Shown: positions 12,902 through 20,679 of the stretch, piece by piece
Layout of the letters: every line of letters begins with the position of its first letter
Numbering within the stretch: the first letter of the stretch is position 1
From: a virus
Length of the DNA: 25,217 nt
Virus record (IMG/VR): IMGVR_UViG_3300008448_006895
Location: 1-25,217 of that record
Reading direction: 5' to 3' (one strand)
Made by a program: the position numbers and the translations under genes
The notes under the pieces: model-generated
What the model saw: the letters and a program-made list of their open reading frames with translations, nothing else
What the model was told of the DNA's origin: nothing
The model's database searches: none

Positions 12902-14431
12902 TTAATCAACTCTAAAGACAACGTAATTTGTATCGTTGATTCTAATTTCATCGTAAGTCCCATCATAATTTGCTAATATACCGTAATCTGAATCACGAAT
13001 TAAATCTTCTTCTAATGATCTTTTATCCACAAAATTTTCATAATCCATACCATAATCGTCTAACCATCTAATCGGGTCGTCTTTAATTTCATCTAATCTT
13101 TCTTCTACCTCTCTTTCAACATCATCTTCATCAGGATCTCCTTCAGGATTATCTTTAATAGTTTCTATGTCATCTTCAATATCCACAAAACGATCCTCAA
13201 TTTCACTTATTCTTTCCGCAATATTTTCAGACATTTCATCCCAATCTATATCTTTGTATACGGGATTTTTTAAAGTTGGTGTCCCATTTAGTAAAACAGT
13301 TTTACTTCCGTCTTGATTGGCAATTAAATTAATTTTGTTACCCGCACCATCTTTATATTCCCAATTATTCTCTCTATTAACAACAAATTCTAATGGTGGT
13401 ATTATCCCATAATTAATTAAAAATAACTCACCCTGTAATTCAACTCTCTCAAATTTTAAATCATCTATTTGTTGTTCCTGATATCCAGATATATCTCTTC
13501 TTACATCATAATTACTCGGATCATCATAGATCCATTGTCTTATCATATCCTCAAAATATTCCGCAACATCATCCCCGTCAATGTGATAAGATAAAGTGTC
13601 TTTACTAAAATTACTTAAGTCATCTATCATATCTTTATAATAGTCCTGAAGAGATGTGTCGGCATCGTATTCCGTACCAACTGCATATACATGACCATCA
13701 GCATCGGGATGAATTGATCTAAATGTATCCATTTCATAATGACTACCAAGAGGAATTAAACCATATACATCATTATTTTTAGATTTAAGTTCATCAATAT
13801 CATATTGTAATTCATCATAATCATTTGTTAACTCATCAACCAAATCCGGATCTTCTTCAACATCAATTCTATCTTCGAGTTCCTGTAGTTTTTGTTCTAA
13901 ACTTTTTAACTCTTCAATTTCATTCTCTTCTAACTCATCAATATCACCCTCATTAACCATAAATCGGAATACCGCATGAGCTCTTTCACCAGTATTATCG
14001 GTATCATTTAAATTCCATTCATCATCAATTCTTCTTTGATCCGCATCATCTCTTTCTTTTTGTCTTTTACGTCTTTCAATTTCTTCAGCATATGGTGTAT
14101 TATAGTATGCACCAAGAGAATTGTATTCAACACCATTTAAACTTTTTATTTGTGTTCCAGCAATCGTGAGCTGACCATTTATGGTAATTTCACCCAAACT
14201 TTTTATTGGTTTACCGTTTATATTTACAGGACCATTAACTCTAAGTTTTTTACCTTTAAACATAGGTAATTTAGGTATTGCCTGAGCTTGATAATTAACA
14301 GATCTTAATAACATATAATACTGATCAGGTGTGATATCATAATATTGATCATCACCTTCAGTTTCTTCAAATATTATAGTTTTAATTAAATTAACTAAAT
14401 CACCACCTTTTATTTCTACTATTCTTGACAT
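12902..14431 (-). CDS. Large acidic protein with beta-repeat and coiled coil
   Basis: I chose the ATG at 14431 (509 residues) because the longer TTG start would include the TATTTATT element. The N-terminal ~60 residues (SRIVEIKGGDLVNLIK ...) are followed by two degenerate 20-residue repeats: VNGPVNINGKPIKSLGEIT and INGQLTIAGTQIKSLNGVE (about 65-102). These suggest short leucine-rich or beta-solenoid turns. Then comes a basic stretch (EERRKRQKERDD type) and an acidic coiled coil at about 168-215. The remainder is very acidic (many DD, DE), ending YVVFRVD. I recall related proteins in other large phages with longer repeat arrays. Function unknown; a virion or adhesion-related role is possible. 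Confidence 0.85.
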   Translation of the reverse strand: MSRIVEIKGGDLVNLIKTIIFEETEGDDQYYDITPDQYYMLLRSVNYQAQAIPKLPMFKGKKLRVNGPVNINGKPIKSLGEITINGQLTIAGTQIKSLNGVEYNSLGAYYNTPYAEEIERRKRQKERDDADQRRIDDEWNLNDTDNTGERAHAVFRFMVNEGDIDELEENEIEELKSLEQKLQELEDRIDVEEDPDLVDELTNDYDELQYDIDELKSKNNDVYGLIPLGSHYEMDTFRSIHPDADGHVYAVGTEYDADTSLQDYYKDMIDDLSNFSKDTLSYHIDGDDVAEYFEDMIRQWIYDDPSNYDVRRDISGYQEQQIDDLKFERVELQGELFLINYGIIPPLEFVVNRENNWEYKDGAGNKINLIANQDGSKTVLLNGTPTLKNPVYKDIDWDEMSENIAERISEIEDRFVDIEDDIETIKDNPEGDPDEDDVEREVEERLDEIKDDPIRWLDDYGMDYENFVDKRSLEEDLIRDSDYGILANYDGTYDEIRINDTNYVVFRVD

Positions 14432-14436
14432 ATAAC

Positions 14437-14492
14437 AATAAATATTCAATTCTTTACAAATATAATAATCTTTAGATATTTATAGATAAATA
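14437..14492. promoter_or_regulatory. Divergent TATTTAT(A/T) motifs between the 14431 and 14515 genes
   Basis: On the minus strand TATTTATT (14437-14444) ends 5 nt before the ATG at 14431. On the plus strand TATTTATAGATAAATA (14477-14492) is a near-palindrome with TATTTATA 30 nt before the ATG at 14515. Together they form a divergent control region. Confidence 0.45.
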
Positions 14493-14514
14493 AACCTAAT
14501 AAAAACAAATTACC

Positions 14515-14649
14515 ATGGGATGCGGATGTAAAAAAAATCAAGCACAAGCGGCACCTCAACCACAAGCACAACCTCAACCAGCACAACAAAATGCTACGGT
14601 TCAGGAATCTGTGAAAAAAATTGTTGAGAAATATTACAAGAATAAGTAA
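14515..14649 (+). CDS. MGCGC mini-protein (44 residues)
   Basis: The frame encodes MGCGCKKNQAQ, then a low-complexity A/P/Q stretch (PQPQAQPQPAQQ) and a helical basic tail (VQESVKKIVEKYYKNK). The gene has TATTTATA upstream and a clear intrinsic terminator downstream, so it is a single transcription unit. The two cysteines and Gly2 could support metal binding or a disulphide; nothing else is known. I remember similar MGCGCKK-type mini-proteins from other environmental phages, which suggests conservation. A small virion decoration protein is one possible reading. Confidence 0.75.
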   Translation: MGCGCKKNQAQAAPQPQAQPQPAQQNATVQESVKKIVEKYYKNK

Positions 14650-14670
14650 TAGGTGTTATGCGAATTGTTG

Positions 14671-14700
14671 AGGTGGAGAATTATTTTTCCACCTTTTTTT
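14671..14700 (+). terminator. Intrinsic terminator after the MGCGC gene
   Basis: AGGTGGA and TCCACCT form a stem extended by GAA/TTT around the loop TTAT, followed by seven T. Classic plus-strand terminator. Confidence 0.85.
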
Positions 14701-14701
14701 A

Positions 14702-14709
14702 TATTTATT
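14702..14709 (+). promoter_or_regulatory. TATTTATT motif before the 14718 gene
   Basis: TATTTATT directly follows the terminator T run and lies 8 nt before the ATG at 14718, supporting an independent start of transcription there. Confidence 0.4.
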
Positions 14710-14717
14710 AGTTAGAT

Positions 14718-15800
14718 ATGGACTTAAAACAAATAATACAAAATTTTAACGATGGTGATTGGGATGACATATCACCTATTTTTAATCGTAAAACTACCAC
14801 ATTTTTAAAATTTTTAAAAAGTAAAAATTTATTAGATAGAATTGATATAAATCAATTACCGGAAGATGATTTTCCTGAAATGGAGTTTTTAGATTCTTTA
14901 GGTATTTTAGATGGGTTAGAATATAAATCAGTACCAGATGAACAATCTAATAGATATCTTTTGTATATGTTAGAAAAAAACCCATCGGAAACTTTAAAAT
15001 TTATTTGTGATAACCTATTAACAGATGTTGAGTTGAGAGGTGAGGATTATTATCTCAAATTAAAGGATAGAGAAGAATTATCCGAATTTTTTAAAGATTC
15101 TCGTCAATCAACATCACCTAAAGATGTTGCTAAATCAATTTTAGGTGAAGATTCTTGGGACCCATATTGGGACACAACTGATGATGTTTATCGTGATGTA
15201 ATTGAAGTGTTAGATAAAGAAAACTTGAGTCACCTTTCACAATATATAATTGAACATATTGGTAATCAGATTTTATCAATAGATGATTACGACACTCAAT
15301 TTTTTGATGAAATTTCAAATGAATTGGGAGAATTTACAATCACATCAGAAAATGTTGAAGGACTACTCAGAGATGAAGAATCAATGAAACTACTTTTAAA
15401 AAATGATCTTATTGATTTAAAATCCGAATTATACTCATTACACGATAGTTCATATAATTCAGCATATGAAAATGAAATATATTCTAGTGTTATGTCAGAA
15501 TTAGAAAGATTATTTGTTGGTAATATAATTGAAGAACCATTAACAAGAAACGAAAAAACTTATTATAGACCATATATTAAAATCCGAGATTTTTATGGAA
15601 ATGTTAAATTATTTTTATCCACGTTTGTAGGTTCAGGTTATAACGATGACAATCTTGATTATCACGGATCATACACCGAAATGATTAAACATTTAATGGG
15701 TGAAGATGAAATACAGTATTTAGATTTTAGAATACCAGATTATCCTGACTACCGTGAAGTTGAGAAAAATATAAATGATATGTTAACCTCTTACATTTAA
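14718..15800 (+). CDS. Unknown acidic 360-residue protein
   Basis: The protein starts MDLKQIIQNFNDGDWDDI. It is strongly acidic and helical, with repeated short Asp/Glu-rich segments (EDDFPEMEFLDSLG; GEDSWDPYWDTTDDVYRD) and a Tyr/Ser-rich region near residues 240-260. A C-terminal part has mixed beta character (YYRPYIKIRDFYGNVKLFLS). No enzyme motif, membrane helix or signal peptide is visible. Very acidic phage proteins can be DNA mimics or virion proteins; both are speculation here. It is preceded by a terminator and a TATTTATT element and followed 61 nt later by another plus-strand unknown. Confidence 0.8.
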   Translation: MDLKQIIQNFNDGDWDDISPIFNRKTTTFLKFLKSKNLLDRIDINQLPEDDFPEMEFLDSLGILDGLEYKSVPDEQSNRYLLYMLEKNPSETLKFICDNLLTDVELRGEDYYLKLKDREELSEFFKDSRQSTSPKDVAKSILGEDSWDPYWDTTDDVYRDVIEVLDKENLSHLSQYIIEHIGNQILSIDDYDTQFFDEISNELGEFTITSENVEGLLRDEESMKLLLKNDLIDLKSELYSLHDSSYNSAYENEIYSSVMSELERLFVGNIIEEPLTRNEKTYYRPYIKIRDFYGNVKLFLSTFVGSGYNDDNLDYHGSYTEMIKHLMGEDEIQYLDFRIPDYPDYREVEKNINDMLTSYI

Positions 15801-15816
15801 GTAAAAATACCTTAAC

Positions 15817-15824
15817 TATTTATA
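15817..15824 (+). promoter_or_regulatory. TATTTATA motif upstream of the 15862 gene
   Basis: TATTTATA lies in the only intergenic gap before the 15862 gene, 37 nt from its ATG, which leaves room for a short leader. Confidence 0.4.
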
Positions 15825-15861
15825 TATTCATTTAAAATCCATATCAATTGTAAAAAAAGAT

Positions 15862-16557
15862 ATGAGATTAATTAATAAAAATTCAAAAAGAGGCATTGTT
15901 AATCTATTTGCCGATTTCATTTTATCTAAGATTGATAAAAATGAAAATTCAATTATACAAGTTTCAGATGTTGGTTCTTTTTATGTAATTAATGGAATTA
16001 CAACGAGTGAAACATTTTTAGATATAAATTCAATAAGAGATGAATTTACCGAAAAATTCCAAGATATATTAACGTCATTGGAGATTAAATCACTTAACGT
16101 TATCGATATTATCAAATACAATCAAGAAATTGGAAATATTGAGAAGGGATGGATTAAAGTTAATAAAATTCCTTTTATTGAGGAACCTGAACCTTTAAGT
16201 GAGATTTCAATTAATTCTGAATTCCCATATGGTCATAGTTTAAACTGCGGTAGATTAATGGTTTATTACACCCACTATATGTTTAATCAAGTTTATAGTA
16301 CAATAATGACCAATGAAGTTCATTTTTTCTTCACCAAAAAAATTGATTCTAATGAAGATTTTAAAATTAAAGTAGTAACAGATAAAGGACTACATAAAGA
16401 TATTATCAAATCACTTATCTTAGACGTATTTAACTTCGATTTGGAAGAGTTTTCATCCAAAGTGGTAAGTTATGACTTAACTCAAGATATATTAGATCCT
16501 ATGGGAGAAAAACCATATTTAATACAAGATAGATTGGAAGACGTAATTGTCTTCTAA
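15862..16557 (+). CDS. Unknown 231-residue phage protein
   Basis: The product starts MRLINKNSKRGIVNLFADFI. It is alpha/beta in character, with several Ile/Lys-rich strands and a segment FPYGHSLNCGRLMVYYTHYM near residues 119-138. No known domain is seen. Its last codons and stop lie in a 16-bp inverted repeat that separates it from the convergent glutaredoxin gene by only 1 nt. It is probably expressed with the same timing as the 14718 gene, judged by strand and motif. Function unknown. Confidence 0.78.
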   Translation: MRLINKNSKRGIVNLFADFILSKIDKNENSIIQVSDVGSFYVINGITTSETFLDINSIRDEFTEKFQDILTSLEIKSLNVIDIIKYNQEIGNIEKGWIKVNKIPFIEEPEPLSEISINSEFPYGHSLNCGRLMVYYTHYMFNQVYSTIMTNEVHFFFTKKIDSNEDFKIKVVTDKGLHKDIIKSLILDVFNFDLEEFSSKVVSYDLTQDILDPMGEKPYLIQDRLEDVIVF

Positions 16558-16564
16558 TCTATCT
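16527..16564. terminator. 16-bp bidirectional hairpin between convergent genes
   Basis: AGATAGATTGGAAGAC pairs with GTCTTCTAATCTATCT (15 Watson-Crick pairs and one G-T) around the loop GTAATT. The stem overlaps the last codons of the plus-strand 16557 gene and the end of the minus-strand glutaredoxin gene. The plus strand continues TTT; the minus strand has only a weak T run. Probably a bidirectional terminator. Confidence 0.7.
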
Positions 16565-16843
16565 TTTAAAAAATTCTTTAATTATTTTAGCGCCTTGTTC
16601 AATATCTTCAAAATCTCGGTCAGGAGCAAACAATTTAGTCACAGGATTATCTTCAGGTGATTCAATTAACATAAATGCCGGAACAAATTCATTTTCTGTT
16701 ACCTCAACAAATAAGTTATACTCTTCTTCATATTCGTGAATATCACGATCCACGTATTCAATACCCTCTTTGTCTAACATTTCTTTTAACATATGACAAA
16801 AAGGGCATTGTTTCATCGTAAAAAGAACCGCAACCTTATCCAT
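16559..16843 (-). CDS. Glutaredoxin-like protein
   Basis: Ninety-four residues; strand-turn-helix FTMKQCPFCHMLKEML with the redox pair C13-P-F-C16, the usual glutaredoxin active site being CPYC/CPFC. Residues 51-60 (ENEFVPAFML) supply the cis-proline turn after a valine. It then departs from the standard glutaredoxin ending, having an acidic loop (ESPEDNPVTKLFAPDRDFED) before a final helix. It likely reduces disulphides with glutathione or another thiol and may serve a ribonucleotide reductase. Its start overlaps the thioredoxin stop by 8 nt, so both come from one message. Confidence 0.88.
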   Translation of the reverse strand: MDKVAVLFTMKQCPFCHMLKEMLDKEGIEYVDRDIHEYEEEYNLFVEVTENEFVPAFMLIESPEDNPVTKLFAPDRDFEDIEQGAKIIKEFFKR

Positions 16844-17150
16844 TGATTAATTCGGTTAACATATCTTTTAATTGACCTTCGTTAAGTACCCCAACTTTTG
16901 TATCAATAACTTCACCAGAATTAATCACTTTAATCGTTGGTATACTTCTAATACCTAATGACGCTCCAACTTCTCTATTTAAATCTACATTCATTGTATA
17001 CATCTTAACATCAGATGTATTTTCATTTGATATTCTTTCAAATATTGGTTTCATCATTCTACATGGTCCACACCATTCAGCCCAAAATTCAACAATTAAT
17101 TTTTCACCATTGTTAATTTTTTCTTTTAATTCTACACTTGTAATTTCCAT
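16836..17150 (-). CDS. trxA: Thioredoxin
   Basis: A 104-residue protein with the full thioredoxin layout: LIVEFWAEWCGPCRMMKP with active site W26-C27-G28-P29-C30. The later LGIRSIPTIKVI carries the cis-proline near residue 75. The length is that of bacterial thioredoxin 1. In phages thioredoxin commonly supplies electrons to ribonucleotide reductase or, as in T7, acts as a polymerase processivity factor using the host copy. Here the phage brings its own copy, coupled to a glutaredoxin. The 25 nt before the start are almost pure A/T with no Shine-Dalgarno sequence. Confidence 0.95.
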   Translation of the reverse strand: MEITSVELKEKINNGEKLIVEFWAEWCGPCRMMKPIFERISNENTSDVKMYTMNVDLNREVGASLGIRSIPTIKVINSGEVIDTKVGVLNEGQLKDMLTELING

Positions 17151-17175
17151 TTTTTTATTTTTTTATTTTATATGA

Positions 17176-17520
17176 TCAATGACCACTGTTCAACTTTGAT
17201 AAATTTTTTATAAAGAATTTAACTTCATCATATTGATCCACATCGTAATAAACTTTCACATTATAATTTAGTTCAGATAAATCAATCTTAGATAAATATA
17301 AGTAAAACCCGGATCTATGTTTAAAAATTCCTTCGGTATGTTTTATTTCCCCACCATATTCCTCACCTTTAAGATATTCTATCAAAAAGTTTTTATGTAT
17401 TAAAACGTCTGGTGTTAAATTTAAAGGACTATTAATTTTTAAAACACCATATAATTTTTGATGTCTATCTTTAAGGATATCCAAAAAGTTATTTTCGTTT
17501 AAAAAATATTTATCTTCCAT
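17176..17520 (-). CDS. Unknown 114-residue phage protein
   Basis: The protein begins MEDKYFLNENNFLDILKDR. It has alternating hydrophobic strands (SGFYLYLSKIDLSELNYNVKV region, near 70-92) suggesting an alpha/beta fold. No cysteine pair or known motif. It starts 12 nt after the strong terminator of the DUF932 gene and is followed 25 nt later by thioredoxin, with which it may be co-transcribed. Function unknown. Confidence 0.72.
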   Translation of the reverse strand: MEDKYFLNENNFLDILKDRHQKLYGVLKINSPLNLTPDVLIHKNFLIEYLKGEEYGGEIKHTEGIFKHRSGFYLYLSKIDLSELNYNVKVYYDVDQYDEVKFFIKNLSKLNSGH

Positions 17521-17524
17521 AATT

Positions 17525-17548
17525 TAAAAAAAGGGGTCCGTAGACCCC
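17525..17548 (-). terminator. Intrinsic terminator of the DUF932 gene
   Basis: On the minus strand GGGGTC, loop TACG, GACCCC, then seven T. The C(TACG)G loop is one of the most stable tetraloop types. It lies 8 nt past the DUF932 stop. Confidence 0.88.
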
Positions 17549-17555
17549 GTAGTAG

Positions 17556-18311
17556 TTATAACATTGATTCTGCGGTTTCCCAAAGTTTTGTGTTAACATA
17601 ATTCAAACTTGATATGTTTTTCAAACTTCTCAAGCTTGACTTGCGACCAGTTTTTGTTTTATACTCAATACCTCCTCGGACAAATTTTTCCTGAACCATG
17701 TTGAATGTAGACCAAAGGTCGTCACCAGAGTCCTCATGTCTTAAAGGTGTTAAAATTTCTTCGATGTTTAACTCCGCAGGAACAGAACCAATAGCCCATC
17801 TAAACTTAGAAGATTTCTCAACAAAATCAATCTTTTCGTCAATTGTTAATTTTCTTTCCATCATTCTACCAACAGAATGTTCAATCTTAGGTAATTTCTT
17901 ACTAAAACTTTCAGTTAGTTCTTTTACCTCATCTAAGGTAAATGCCTTATGACGAATATTAAATCTTTCAGATACAGACGTAGGAACAACAAGACCATTA
18001 CTACAAACTAGTCGGTAAAGACCAGCACCTAAAGAAAAACCTGAAGTACCATTGTGTGAGTTACGAACAATCGCCTCAACTAAAGTATCACCAACCGCAG
18101 GTAATTGTTTGTTACGAAACTTAACCTCGTGTAACGCATGAATACCTTTACCCGTTTGATGTGCTGAGGAAACATCCCAACCTTCTCTCAAAAAATATTC
18201 AATTACCTGATCCGTAGGTACGAATGAATATTTGTTAGTCAACTTACTTGAAGGTTCCGTTGCAAACACCGATGGTGCCACTTTTTTAATTAATTCTGGT
18301 GTGTAAATCAT
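17556..18311 (-). CDS. DUF932 domain protein
   Basis: A 251-residue protein with the pattern of the DUF932 phage/plasmid family: KYSFVPTDQVIEYFLREGWD near 27-46, HALHEVKF near 58-65, RNSHNGTSGFSLGAGLYRLV near 82-101 and CSNGLVVPT near 102-110. The helical C-terminal half is also usual. The function of the family is unknown; members occur in phages, plasmids and ICEs and are often expressed early. This copy is a stand-alone unit with a near-perfect host promoter and a strong terminator, which supports early expression by unmodified host polymerase. The start ATG at 18311 gives the family's normal N-terminus. Confidence 0.88.
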   Translation of the reverse strand: MIYTPELIKKVAPSVFATEPSSKLTNKYSFVPTDQVIEYFLREGWDVSSAHQTGKGIHALHEVKFRNKQLPAVGDTLVEAIVRNSHNGTSGFSLGAGLYRLVCSNGLVVPTSVSERFNIRHKAFTLDEVKELTESFSKKLPKIEHSVGRMMERKLTIDEKIDFVEKSSKFRWAIGSVPAELNIEEILTPLRHEDSGDDLWSTFNMVQEKFVRGGIEYKTKTGRKSSLRSLKNISSLNYVNTKLWETAESML

Positions 18312-18334
18312 AAGTATAAAATTTAATTATACCA

Positions 18335-18364
18335 CAAAGATAACACTTTTTTTATAAACCACAA
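18335..18364 (-). promoter_or_regulatory. Bacteroidota promoter for DUF932 (TTG-19-TATCTTTG)
   Basis: The minus strand has TATCTTTG at 18335-18342 with TTG (18362-18364) exactly 19 nt upstream. The leader to the ATG at 18311 is about 18-22 nt. Confidence 0.82.
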
Positions 18365-18381
18365 TAATTTTTTGATTTTTT

Positions 18382-18678
18382 TTAATTTAAAAATATATCA
18401 CCGAATTTTGTTTTCATTATATGTTGTTCAATTTTTTCTATTGATGCCAACTTTTCAAATAATTCAGGTGCCTTTAACTCTAAAACAATATCTAATATTT
18501 GTTGTTTTGTTAAAATATAATCTTCCCCCTTTTCCACATTTTCCAATGATTTTTCTTTCATCTTTTGGTAGAACAAATCTTTTTGTGCTGTACCCACTAA
18601 ATCCATAAAATCACCGGGGTTATTTTCAAAAAAAGTTATCATTTGTCTTATGTATACTTCAACATCTATATTTTTCAT
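18382..18678 (-). CDS. Unknown 98-residue protein
   Basis: The protein starts MKNIDVEVYIRQMITFFENN and ends KTKFGDIFLN. The middle DLFYQKMKEKSLENVEKGED and the LTKQQILDIVLEL helix give an all-helical profile. I recall near-identical opening and closing segments (VEVYIRQMITFFENNP; KTKFGEIFLN) from unknown proteins of other environmental phages, so it is probably a conserved phage protein. No enzyme motif. It starts 10 nt after the stop of the 649-residue gene and may be co-transcribed with it. Confidence 0.78.
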   Translation of the reverse strand: MKNIDVEVYIRQMITFFENNPGDFMDLVGTAQKDLFYQKMKEKSLENVEKGEDYILTKQQILDIVLELKAPELFEKLASIEKIEQHIMKTKFGDIFLN

Positions 18679-18688
18679 ATTTTATATT

Positions 18689-20638
18689 TTAGAATTTCCC
18701 TAATCCAGTACAGTGTTGTTTCATATCTTCAGGGAAATGAATAAACCAAAAATCCTCATCAGGTGTCATATATTCTTCTAATTTTTTAGGTATCTTGATA
18801 TTAGGATTTGATCCCATAATTGAAAAGAATTCTAAACAAGTTAATTTAGAAATAGATTCAGGTAACTTATCTAACTCAGGGTTGTTTGTTAAATTTAAAA
18901 ATGATAATTGTCTACAGTTTCCAATACTTTCAGGTATCGACTTAACCATATTATCAATTACCAAAGTTGTAAGTTCAGTAAATTTTCCAATACTTTCGGG
19001 TAGATCCATTGCGATGACATCATTTGATTTATTTTCCATATTAATGAATTCAACATTATCAGGAATTGAATCAAAATATTCCTCAAAACCAAATAGTGCA
19101 ATGTATTTAGATGCATCATCTTTAGGATATTCCAATTGAACAAATGTTCCTGTATCCTTAGATGTTAACTCTTGAGCGTATTTTCTTTTAAGTTGTCTGA
19201 AATACGGTCTCATTTCTTTGGTTTTAATTGTCTCAATATCGCTTGAAGTTAACTGACTTAATGTTTTTGTAAGTAATTTTTCTTTTTTCTTTGAAACATA
19301 ATAAGACATAGCCCCATCTTTAAGGACCTTAACCATTCCACCATTTAACTCAGTTCCTAAACCAATATATTTCTTTTGTAGTTCTTCAGGTAAATTAGCA
19401 AATATTTCAACACCGTTACTCATGTTAGTGAAATCGGGACCTCTTAATTCCATCCATAATTCAACTTCTTCAACACTACCTAACTCTTGTATCGGATCGT
19501 TAGTTCTTAGGTTATAAGATTTATATCTCTGCATTTTTTCTTGATCCTCATTACTAAATGGTTTTGGTTCAAGATATTCTTTTTTACCTTGTAATGCCGG
19601 AACCTTTCTAGTAATTTCGTCCCAATCAATTTCTGTAGCTCCGGCATATCTACCTGAATTGGTACCATCCGCCAATCTCATTCCTCCCCATCTATCAACA
19701 AGGACAACAACAGCATAATTAACATCTGATTCAGGTAAATTCTTACTAATAACATAATATAATGTTAAGTTTTGATTTAATCTATAATTGTAGTAGTAAT
19801 TACTTGATCCTTCCCAAGATGTACACCATCTTCTATCTGGAGCGTGTTTTTTTCTAATATTAATACATTGTTGTTTTTCATCAGGAGCAAAAATTAATAT
19901 GTTATCATCTTCATATGCAATATCAACGTCATCTAAATCAATATCAGGTAAACTATATTCATCTTCACCCATTGGTGTGTAACCATCAACCAAATGCTCA
20001 AACTCATCAAATGTCATAAACGCAGTTAATTTAGCATTTAATGGAATTGATTCGAAGTGTCTCACAAATCTTTTAACCCTAGGAAGAATAACTGTTAATG
20101 GATCATCATCAGGATTATCCTTCATAAATTTTTCTGTCATTCTTTTTGTTAATTCATTCTCACCATTGTCATCAAATCTACCAAAAAATCTATTAACTAA
20201 ATCATTTAATTGAGATGGGTTTAAATCGGTAACATCTCTTTTGAATAACTTTTGATCGGGGAATAATGTTTTTAACTCAAAATATTTTTTAATATTTGTT
20301 TTAACTAATTGTAAGTCAACACCTTTGTGTTTAGTCACAAATTCTTGTGCAATACTCTCAAGATCTTTTTTGGTTTTTTGCTTTGTGGATTTATCCGCAA
20401 CAAGTTGCTTTACTTTTTCATAACTATGTTTGAATATATCTTTATCTTCATTATCAAATGCCGCTTTAAATCTTTCAAAATCAGATATTGTTTTCTTGAT
20501 TTCATCCTCAGTATCATCAGTTTCTTTAGTAAACTTATCCAATAATTTCTTTACTGTGGATTCAGGATACTCCAATAATATTTTTTTAATATTTACGTTT
20601 TCTTTAACGACTTTTGATAAAATTCCAACTAATTCCAT
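18689..20638 (-). CDS. WC-domain protein with C-terminal leucine-rich repeats
   Basis: A 649-residue multi-part protein. Residues 1-230 are helical and charged, with several Lys/Asp-rich segments. About 240-335 holds the WC domain: NILIFAPDEKQQCINI, then DRRWCTSWEGSSNYYYN (268-284), LTLYYVIS (291-298), NYAVVVLVD (307-315). This corresponds to the domain at 121-190 of the 3510 product. Residues about 540-630 are at least three LRR units of the type LPESIG-x-x-TELTTL, IPESIG-x-x-RQLSFLNL and LPESIS-x-LTCLEFF, which in other proteins form curved binding surfaces. A TATTTATA element lies 15 nt before the start. Function unknown; a binding or effector role is inference. Confidence 0.85.
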   Translation of the reverse strand: MELVGILSKVVKENVNIKKILLEYPESTVKKLLDKFTKETDDTEDEIKKTISDFERFKAAFDNEDKDIFKHSYEKVKQLVADKSTKQKTKKDLESIAQEFVTKHKGVDLQLVKTNIKKYFELKTLFPDQKLFKRDVTDLNPSQLNDLVNRFFGRFDDNGENELTKRMTEKFMKDNPDDDPLTVILPRVKRFVRHFESIPLNAKLTAFMTFDEFEHLVDGYTPMGEDEYSLPDIDLDDVDIAYEDDNILIFAPDEKQQCINIRKKHAPDRRWCTSWEGSSNYYYNYRLNQNLTLYYVISKNLPESDVNYAVVVLVDRWGGMRLADGTNSGRYAGATEIDWDEITRKVPALQGKKEYLEPKPFSNEDQEKMQRYKSYNLRTNDPIQELGSVEEVELWMELRGPDFTNMSNGVEIFANLPEELQKKYIGLGTELNGGMVKVLKDGAMSYYVSKKKEKLLTKTLSQLTSSDIETIKTKEMRPYFRQLKRKYAQELTSKDTGTFVQLEYPKDDASKYIALFGFEEYFDSIPDNVEFINMENKSNDVIAMDLPESIGKFTELTTLVIDNMVKSIPESIGNCRQLSFLNLTNNPELDKLPESISKLTCLEFFSIMGSNPNIKIPKKLEEYMTPDEDFWFIHFPEDMKQHCTGLGKF

Positions 20639-20653
20639 ATTGACTTTTTTTAA

Positions 20654-20661
20654 TATAAATA
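20654..20661 (-). promoter_or_regulatory. TATTTATA motif before the WC/LRR gene
   Basis: On the minus strand TATTTATA lies 15 nt before the ATG at 20638, in the only gap between this gene and the Dam-type gene. Confidence 0.4.
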
Positions 20662-20679
20662 TCCAAGAAATAAAAAAAA

